Virus record (IMG/VR): IMGVR_UViG_3300042460_001486
Location: 1-22,516 of that record
Length of the DNA stretch: 22,516 nt
Direction: 5' to 3' (one strand)
Origin: a virus
In this document: positions 16,135 through 20,832 of the stretch, in pieces
How positions within the stretch are numbered: the first letter of the stretch is position 1
Layout of the letters: each line of letters opens with the position of its first letter
Made by a program: the position numbers and the translations under genes
Notes under the pieces: generated by a model
Seen by the model: the letters and a program-made list of their open reading frames with translations, nothing else
Databases searched by the model: none
What the model was told of the DNA's origin: nothing

Positions 16135-16938
16135 ATGAAACACTTAAAAACATATAAAATATTTGAAAACTTATTTTTCACAATCAGTGACGAGAGAAGA
16201 AAAAAGTTAATTGATTTTATAAATAGTAGTTTAGACGGAACTGATATGGATTTTTCTTCTTGGATATATCAAAATATAATTAGAGGAAAAGAAGAACATA
16301 TAGAACTTAATAATTTTATTCAAAAATTATCCCCTAGTTGGAAAAAAATCCTTGATGAATACTTATCTAAGTATAAAAGTGGAGTAATGAAAATTGTACA
16401 GGATGATCAAAATGAGTGGTTTGGTGTAAATTATAACTCAAGTCTTAAACAAAAAGAAGTAATAGGTGACCAGGAGATAACAAAAAACTTTTATGTAACA
16501 TTTGAGAAAAGCGAAGATAACCTGAAAAGATGGTTCAATGGACTCGCAACTCTTATAAGTGACTTTTACAAAGCTTGTACAGAAGGTGAATTAAAAAACT
16601 CGGCAATTTCTTTCAAGTGTGGATATGATGCTAAACATTTTATTGAAGATAATGACCATCTAAAGTTTTATTGGTATAAAGATGATGACAAAAATAAAGT
16701 ATTAGAAGTATATAATAATTGGTTGAAGAAAACTGGTATACAAACTAAGAAAAGAGCTTATGATTTTGGAATAGATACCGCAAAAGGTAGAGATAAAAAT
16801 AGCTTTGGTCTAATGGTCGCAAATAAAGTGAATGATCAGTTTCAAAAACTTAAATCACAGTATGGGAAAAAGTTTACATCCGAACAATATGCGGATTACA
16901 TAATAGATATGTTAAACAAAACAAAGTTTAAAATATGA
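16135..16938 (+). CDS. Unknown 267-aa protein with CTS-like leader
   Basis: The leader MKHLKTYKIFE-N has the spacing of the T4 capsid-targeting sequence and an exact (I/L)-x-E end at residue 11. The body is soluble and mixed alpha/beta, with many Trp/Tyr/Phe residues. Around 180-190 is a His-Leu-Lys-Phe-Tyr-Trp-Tyr strand, followed by a Trp-Leu-Lys-Lys helix and an Asp-Phe-Gly-Ile-Asp-Thr-Ala-Lys-Gly-Arg segment. The pattern hints at an enzyme-like fold, but I cannot assign a family or catalytic residues. The start lies 2 nt after the previous stop and its stop overlaps the next start by 4 nt (ATGA), so translation is tightly coupled. It is the largest of the CTS-like proteins and a reasonable candidate for an injected effector (inference). 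Confidence 0.8.
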   Translation: MKHLKTYKIFENLFFTISDERRKKLIDFINSSLDGTDMDFSSWIYQNIIRGKEEHIELNNFIQKLSPSWKKILDEYLSKYKSGVMKIVQDDQNEWFGVNYNSSLKQKEVIGDQEITKNFYVTFEKSEDNLKRWFNGLATLISDFYKACTEGELKNSAISFKCGYDAKHFIEDNDHLKFYWYKDDDKNKVLEVYNNWLKKTGIQTKKRAYDFGIDTAKGRDKNSFGLMVANKVNDQFQKLKSQYGKKFTSEQYADYIIDMLNKTKFKI

Positions 16939-17201
16939 TACTTCCTTTCCAAGAAACTAAATTAAGTGATAATGAATTTATCAGAGTGTTCAGCCAAGAT
17001 ACCGATTCTGGCGAATATATGTGGCACCGTGATAGAGAAGATAGAATAATTGAATCTATTGGTGATACAGATTGGAAAATACAAATAGATAATGAGTTAC
17101 CTAAAGTAATAGATAAGGCATTTATACCAATGGGTGTTTATCATCGAGTTATAAAAGGTACAGGAGATTTGAAAATAAAGTTAATAAAAAACCCATCTTA
17201 A
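16935..17201 (+). CDS. Small cupin-like phage protein
   Basis: An 88-residue protein with the pattern of small phage cupins. Trp-His-Arg-Asp-Arg-Glu-Asp-Arg (30-37) supplies His31, Asp33 and Glu35 as possible metal ligands. Asp-Trp-Lys-Ile-Gln-Ile-Asp-Asn-Glu-Leu-Pro (46-56) follows. Phe-Ile-Pro-Met-Gly-Val-Tyr-His-Arg-Val (63-72) provides His70, and the final strand is Gly-Thr-Gly-Asp-Leu-Lys-Ile. The WHRD-x-EDR and YHR-x-IKG-x-GDL motifs recur in many T4-like phages. The ligand or reaction is unknown to me. The start overlaps the previous gene by 4 nt. The last codons and the stop lie inside the terminator hairpin. It lacks the CTS-like leader of its three upstream neighbours. Confidence 0.8.
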   Translation: MILPFQETKLSDNEFIRVFSQDTDSGEYMWHRDREDRIIESIGDTDWKIQIDNELPKVIDKAFIPMGVYHRVIKGTGDLKIKLIKNPS

Positions 17202-17218
17202 AGATGGGTTTTGTTTTT
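17188..17218. terminator. Terminator overlapping the cupin gene's stop codon
   Basis: The stem is AAAACCCATCT/AGATGGGTTTT (17188-17198 with 17202-17212), and the three-base loop (17199-17201) is the cupin gene's TAA. A T-rich tract follows; the upstream A-tract allows it also to serve the convergent minus gene ending at 17217. The stem core is the same as at 19470. Confidence 0.85.
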
Positions 17219-18341
17219 AGTCAGCTTTGACTTTATAATTTTCATTGTATATCTTAATGACTTCATCAAATTCATTTACAATTCCTGATTTGAACTTATC
17301 ATTATCATACTTTTGTTTCAAGATATACTCTTTAATATAATCTTCATATTCTAATTGAACAGATATTTCCATTCCATTCTCGTCTAGTTCAACTTCTAAT
17401 GATTCATTTACATCTTCACCATCAACTAACTCTTTGGTAATATCGTCAATATATTCTACAGAAGCAAAATTACCTTTCTCCAACATAACTTCTAACTTTC
17501 TACGAAGCTTTCTGTTATTAATTAACAGGTTATTTGAGATAGCTAAATCAATATAATCTTTAGTTCCTCTTAATTCATCTAATTTGTCAATATCTTCTTC
17601 ATTAGCAACTCTAAATTTTCTAAATATTGGAGAGTATGTGTTAGGTACAAAATCAATTTTATCACTACTTAGGTCGAGAATGGTGATACCTTTTTGGTCT
17701 CCCATATCATTTCTGTCCATTTGGTATGGAGAGCCTATAAACGAGAAATTTTCATTTGTTTGTCGAATGTGAATATGTCCACTAAAAACATGTTTGTATT
17801 TCTTAAACTCATCAACATCAATTTTATCAGCATTTCTATGTGCTACTGAATTTAAATGCATGCGGCAACCATTTAAGTCAGAGTGACAAAATAAATAATC
17901 ACCTTGGTTATTAGTGATTTCTTTAATCATATCTAATCTTTTTTCAGCCCAAGGCATTAGTACTAATTTCTGACCGTCCACTTCAATAGTAGTTGTATTA
18001 GTATAAACATTTACATTATTAACGTGGTTAAATAATCTAACCGAATTAATATCATTTGAACCTTTATTCCATAAGTCATGATTGCCTACAATAATATGTA
18101 GTGGAAGTATCTCAGACAACTCTAGGAGTATCTTCTCTGCTTTATATGAAGCAATGATAGGAATAGATGTTCTGTTGTCATATAAGTCACCACAGTGTAT
18201 TAAAATATCACCTGGTTTAGCATTTTCTCTGATGTAAGGAATAAAAGAGTTATAGAAATAATCTTCCATCATATCTAACCACTTATCTAAGTTATTAAGA
18301 TATACTCCAAAATGCCAATCTGTTGTAATAAAAACTTTCAT
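17217..18341 (-). CDS. 47: SbcD/Mre11-type nuclease subunit, T4 gp47-like
   Basis: This is a calcineurin-like metallophosphoesterase of 374 residues (T4 gp47 is about 340). The motifs appear in order: Asp8-x-His10 (TTDWHFG), Gly-Asp52-Leu-Tyr-Asp55-Asn-Arg, Gly-Asn87-His88-Asp89, His153 in FCHSD, and Gly-His189-Ile-His191. All the metal-binding positions of the family are present, so it should be active. In T4, gp47 pairs with the SbcC/Rad50-like ATPase gp46 to resect DNA ends for recombination-dependent replication. The C-terminal ~120 residues are acidic and probably form the partner-binding or capping region. No gp46 homologue is in the window, so it is either upstream or elsewhere. The 115-aa zinc-finger gene lies just upstream in the same direction. 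Confidence 0.9.
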   Translation of the reverse strand: MKVFITTDWHFGVYLNNLDKWLDMMEDYFYNSFIPYIRENAKPGDILIHCGDLYDNRTSIPIIASYKAEKILLELSEILPLHIIVGNHDLWNKGSNDINSVRLFNHVNNVNVYTNTTTIEVDGQKLVLMPWAEKRLDMIKEITNNQGDYLFCHSDLNGCRMHLNSVAHRNADKIDVDEFKKYKHVFSGHIHIRQTNENFSFIGSPYQMDRNDMGDQKGITILDLSSDKIDFVPNTYSPIFRKFRVANEEDIDKLDELRGTKDYIDLAISNNLLINNRKLRRKLEVMLEKGNFASVEYIDDITKELVDGEDVNESLEVELDENGMEISVQLEYEDYIKEYILKQKYDNDKFKSGIVNEFDEVIKIYNENYKVKAD

Positions 18342-18359
18342 TAAAAATTTCTTTTCTTT

Positions 18360-18369
18360 TTATATGAAA
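18360..18369 (-). promoter_or_regulatory. Weak promoter-like box TTTCATATAA for the nuclease gene
   Basis: On the minus strand CATATAA lies 18 nt before the ATG at 18341, close to the spacing of the other boxes but a poorer match. The nuclease gene may instead be transcribed from upstream of the 115-aa gene. Confidence 0.25.
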
Positions 18370-18717
18370 TTATTGTGATATTGTTTCTTTTCTTCTGGCT
18401 TCTCTGGCACATTTCTCACATCCACTACCAGCATATAAATGAGCATTTGGTGTTTGTTCAAACTCTTCGTGAACTGGACATATTATTTTAACTTTACTTC
18501 TACAGTTTTCATAAAGCACTAAGTCATAATTATATTTATTGTCATGTTTAATATTTGACTTTTCAACAAAATCTTTACTTTTTTTACTTCTTCTATTAAG
18601 AGCCTTTAATTCTTTTGATATAGCCTTTTCTTTAGATTTACAGTTTTTATTACAAAACTTTCTATCTGGTCTACCCCAAATAATCTCTTTATTACAATAT
18701 CTATAATTACAGTTCAT
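18370..18717 (-). CDS. Small zinc-finger protein with DUF723-like domain (homing-nuclease-associated type)
   Basis: A 115-residue basic protein. The N-terminal finger is Cys3-x4-Cys8...Cys22-x3-Cys26 (Phe-Cys-Asn-Lys-Asn-Cys). A Lys/Arg-rich linker follows. Residues ~50-104 match the domain seen in many phage and homing-endonuclease-linked proteins: Phe-Val-Glu-Lys, Ile-Lys-His, Lys-Tyr-Asn-Tyr-Asp, Val-Lys-Ile-Ile-Cys80-Pro-Val-His83, then Gly-Cys100-Glu-Lys-Cys103. That domain is usually a DNA-binding appendage joined to a nuclease. Here it stands alone with no GIY-YIG or HNH motif, so it may be a remnant or a stand-alone DNA-binding protein. It lies between the nuclease and tail-tube genes, typical of mobile single-gene insertions (morons). 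Confidence 0.75.
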   Translation of the reverse strand: MNCNYRYCNKEIIWGRPDRKFCNKNCKSKEKAISKELKALNRRSKKSKDFVEKSNIKHDNKYNYDLVLYENCRSKVKIICPVHEEFEQTPNAHLYAGSGCEKCAREARRKETISQ

Positions 18718-18796
18718 ATATTGTATTTATTAAAAAGTGGAAATGGCATTTTTTACAACATAATATTTTAAAATAGAGCTAAAGAGAGAACAAATA

Positions 18797-18807
18797 AAAA
18801 TATATAA
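18797..18807 (+). promoter_or_regulatory. Putative promoter box AAAATATATAA for the tail tube gene
   Basis: It lies 25 nt before the ATG at 18833, in a 115-nt divergent gap that is otherwise A/T-rich with no other recognisable element. It shares ATATATAA with the other boxes. Confidence 0.35.
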
Positions 18808-18832
18808 TTTATAAAAAATAATTAAAAAAAAT

Positions 18833-19453
18833 ATGCCATTACCACATTTTACTCAACTTTTGAACACAGGTTCACCAGGGGGTCCTGGTACGCTACCTGA
18901 TGAAGTAGTATATCTTAATTTATTTGAGATTACCTTTGTATTACCTGTTATTTTACAGGCTCAAGGTAGAAACCCAATTTTACTTCTTCAAAATGCGTTG
19001 AATATTGATATGAACTTAACACAATTTGACGTTGGTGTTAAAGAACAAAGATTCAAGTATTCAACTCGTCAGTTCTTGACAACTCCAACTAAAACCGCTG
19101 GTGAATTTAACATCAAGTTCAATGTTAACGTTAACCAACAAGGTTCTATGGAGACTTGGAATGCTTTGAAGGCTTGGTACGATTTAGTATTTAACTCACA
19201 AAATGGTTCACTTCACTATAAAAGTGATATTATTGGAACTGTTATTGTTAACCAACACGATAAAAAAGGTGTTGTTTTAAGACGTGTTACTTTCCAAAAC
19301 GTACAAATTAAACAATTAGCTGGTTACGCTTTAGACTGGTCATCAAACAACATTATTGAGTCATCTCAAGCTGACTTTATCTATGATTACTTTATTGATG
19401 AGTACATTGATAATAACTTTACTATCAATCCTCCAATTTTATCTGGATACTAA
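18833..19453 (+). CDS. 19: Tail tube protein, T4 gp19-like
   Basis: This 206-residue protein should form the inner tube of the contractile tail by stacking hexameric rings (T4 gp19 is 163 residues). It has the tube family's pattern: an N-terminal loop region rich in Pro/Gly (Gly-Ser-Pro-Gly-Gly-Pro-Gly), then Leu-Phe-Glu-Ile-Thr-Phe-Val-Leu-Pro strands. Next come Lys-Tyr-Ser-Thr-Arg, Phe-Asn-Ile-Lys-Phe-Asn-Val-Asn-Val, a helix with Trp-Asn-Ala-Leu-Lys-Ala-Trp-Tyr, and C-terminal strands with Phe-Gln-Asn-Val-Gln-Ile-Lys and Ala-Leu-Asp-Trp-Ser. Compared with T4 it has a longer N-terminal loop and a longer C-terminal extension. It is a monocistronic plus-strand unit with its own promoter-like box and a strong terminator, suited to the high copy number of this protein. 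Confidence 0.88.
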   Translation: MPLPHFTQLLNTGSPGGPGTLPDEVVYLNLFEITFVLPVILQAQGRNPILLLQNALNIDMNLTQFDVGVKEQRFKYSTRQFLTTPTKTAGEFNIKFNVNVNQQGSMETWNALKAWYDLVFNSQNGSLHYKSDIIGTVIVNQHDKKGVVLRRVTFQNVQIKQLAGYALDWSSNNIIESSQADFIYDYFIDEYIDNNFTINPPILSGY

Positions 19454-19469
19454 TAGAAATAATAAAATT

Positions 19470-19500
19470 AAAAACCCATCTTTTAAGATGGGTTTTTTTT
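19470..19500 (+). terminator. Terminator of the tail tube gene
   Basis: The stem AAAAACCCATCTT/AAGATGGGTTTTT (19470-19482 with 19485-19497) is followed by a T-tract. Its core is the same as the terminator at 17188. Confidence 0.92.
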
Positions 19501-19516
19501 ATGTCTAATAAACAAA

Positions 19517-19538
19517 AAACCCACCAATTGGTGGGTTT
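19517..19538 (-). terminator. Terminator of the minus-strand hub gene unit
   Basis: The stem AAACCCACC/GGTGGGTTT has an AATT loop. Read on the minus strand it is followed by a six-T tract, placing it 5 nt after the stop at 19543. It stands back-to-back with the tube-gene terminator. Confidence 0.88.
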
Positions 19539-19542
19539 AATT

Positions 19543-19797
19543 TTAATATTTCGGTATGCTATTTGACATATTAGAAGCATTTCTCATCATTGAATTAGCA
19601 TCAAAGTTTGGCATTCCTTTTTGCTGATCTTGTTCTTGTTTCTTTCTAGAGCTATCTTCCTCTTCAACAATCTCATTAACCAACTTAATGTTTTCTTCAA
19701 ACATCCAAAAGGGCCATTCATCCATAGCATATTCTTGTGTATGAAAGTGCTTTTGTAGTAATAACTTATTCTTTAATATATGCTTCAAAGGCATCAT
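19543..19797 (-). CDS. Small hub-linked protein overlapping the gp26/51-like gene; possible frameshift extension
   Basis: With the ATG at 19797 this is an 84-residue protein overlapping the upstream gene's 3' end by 32 nt. A GTG at 19860 would give 105 residues with a 95-nt overlap. The sequence has a basic N terminus, then Asp-Glu-Trp-Pro-Phe-Trp-Met-Phe-Glu-Glu-Asn-Ile-Lys-Leu, an acidic Glu-Glu-Glu-Asp stretch and a low-complexity Asn/Ser/Met-rich tail. A short Pro-Phe-Trp...Glu-Glu helix region downstream of a hub or assembly gene recalls tail-assembly chaperone extensions such as lambda GT. The frame is +1 relative to the upstream gene and open well before the ATG, so translation by a +1 or -2 shift is possible but unproven. 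A separate coupled start is the simpler reading. Confidence 0.65.
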   Translation of the reverse strand: MMPLKHILKNKLLLQKHFHTQEYAMDEWPFWMFEENIKLVNEIVEEEDSSRKKQEQDQQKGMPNFDANSMMRNASNMSNSIPKY

Positions 19798-20704
19798 GAA
19801 TAACGAAAATACCTGACGCTCCGTTGGGAAATTGCATGTCTGTGTGGACCTCCTCACCACACGAACATTTTTTCTTCAATTCTTTGATACCAAAAGTCAT
19901 TTTACCAACAGCCGCATTTAAGAATTGGAAAGAAATATCATCAATTTCTTCAAACTCTTTTAATTTAGATTTGATACCTTCATAAGTAACAGAAGTTCTA
20001 CCAGCTAACATAAAAGGAATAATTTTTAAGAAAGAAAGATTTGGAGTTCTTTTTTCATTATTTTCTTTTAAGATATAGTCAGTAAAAGCTTTTTGAAGAC
20101 CAATATTTGGCGGAGTTAATTCAAACTCTTTACCATTTACTGTTGTAAAGTGATAAGATCTTGTAGAGTTACTAAAGTATCTATCAAGTTTTTCATCGAT
20201 CTCGTGGAATGAAAAATGGTCTCTTTTCAATTCTAATTGTAATTCTTCTCCACAACCACATTTTGTAGTTACTGTTAATGAATTACCTTGTTGAAATGTT
20301 AATTCTCTAATTAAGAAAATTAAAAATAATCTATCTTGGTCTTTCACATCAAGATAAGAACCCATCTTACCATCTGAATATTTAATTCTAACACAAGATT
20401 GAAGAATGTCATTCATTTTTTCAACGATATCGTAAAAGTTTTGGTCATCAACCATTGAGTAAGATTGAATTTCTTTTACTTGAGCAGGTCTTACCATAAA
20501 TACGGTACCTGTTGGGTAAAAAGTACCACATGGAAGTTCTTTAATATCAAAGTTAAAATATTGAAGATCTGTAGTTCTTGTATTGTCAATTTTTGGTTGC
20601 TCTACAAATGGAATATCAGAGTTGTTTTGATTTTTAGAAGATTCTAAATTACCAATATGTTTCTTTAAGTATTCTTCTTCACTCATATTATTTTGTTCAG
20701 ACAT
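19766..20704 (-). CDS. Baseplate hub / tail assembly protein, T4 gp26/gp51 type
   Basis: A 312-residue protein matching the T4 gp26/gp51-type baseplate family. After a ~50-residue acidic disordered N terminus comes the family's Leu-Pro-x-Gly-x-Phe-Tyr motif (57-63, here LPCGTFY). It is followed by a helix pair (Asp-Ile-Val-Glu-Lys-Met-Asn-Asp-Ile-Leu), Asp-Arg-Leu-Phe-Leu-Ile-Phe-Leu-Ile-Arg-Glu-Leu-Thr, and a Cys149-Gly-Cys151-Gly cluster. A second Cys280-Ser-Cys282-Gly cluster lies near the C terminus, and the two probably share one zinc. In T4, gp26 and gp51 act in assembling the central hub of the baseplate. It has a promoter-like box 20 nt upstream and overlaps the next small ORF. Which of the two T4 proteins is the true counterpart cannot be settled from sequence alone. 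Confidence 0.8.
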   Translation of the reverse strand: MSEQNNMSEEEYLKKHIGNLESSKNQNNSDIPFVEQPKIDNTRTTDLQYFNFDIKELPCGTFYPTGTVFMVRPAQVKEIQSYSMVDDQNFYDIVEKMNDILQSCVRIKYSDGKMGSYLDVKDQDRLFLIFLIRELTFQQGNSLTVTTKCGCGEELQLELKRDHFSFHEIDEKLDRYFSNSTRSYHFTTVNGKEFELTPPNIGLQKAFTDYILKENNEKRTPNLSFLKIIPFMLAGRTSVTYEGIKSKLKEFEEIDDISFQFLNAAVGKMTFGIKELKKKCSCGEEVHTDMQFPNGASGIFVIHDAFEAYIKE

Positions 20705-20724
20705 ATAATGTTGTTATTTTTTAT

Positions 20725-20735
20725 TTATATATTCA
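20725..20735 (-). promoter_or_regulatory. Putative promoter box TGAATATATAA(ATA) for the hub gene
   Basis: On the minus strand TGAATATATAA lies 20 nt before the ATG at 20704 and runs into an exact TATAAATA (20722-20729), the T4 late -10 octamer. It follows the sheath-side terminator. Confidence 0.48.
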
Positions 20736-20775
20736 TAGAATAGTTACTCCTATGAATTTACCTTATGGTTATAAC

Positions 20776-20812
20776 AAAAAAAAAGAGAAAAGTTTTCACT
20801 TTTCTCTTTTTT
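20776..20812 (-). terminator. Terminator of the tail sheath gene
   Basis: A perfect 15-bp stem (20779-20793 with 20798-20812; core AGAGAAAAGT/ACTTTTCTCT) has a four-base loop. Read on the minus strand it ends in a run of nine T, 20 nt after the sheath stop codon. Confidence 0.9.
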
Positions 20813-20832
20813 ATTATAAAATTTATTAATTA

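Noticed and set aside
18718-18832. Possible small RNA, tRNA or riboswitch in the divergent gap
   Set aside because: Only A/T-rich sequence with a promoter-like box; no cloverleaf or stable hairpin was seen.
19858-19860. GTG start for the small hub-linked ORF
   Set aside because: It would give a 95-nt overlap encoding an Arg/Thr-rich stretch unlike the rest of the protein; ATG at 19797 gives a shorter, more usual overlap.
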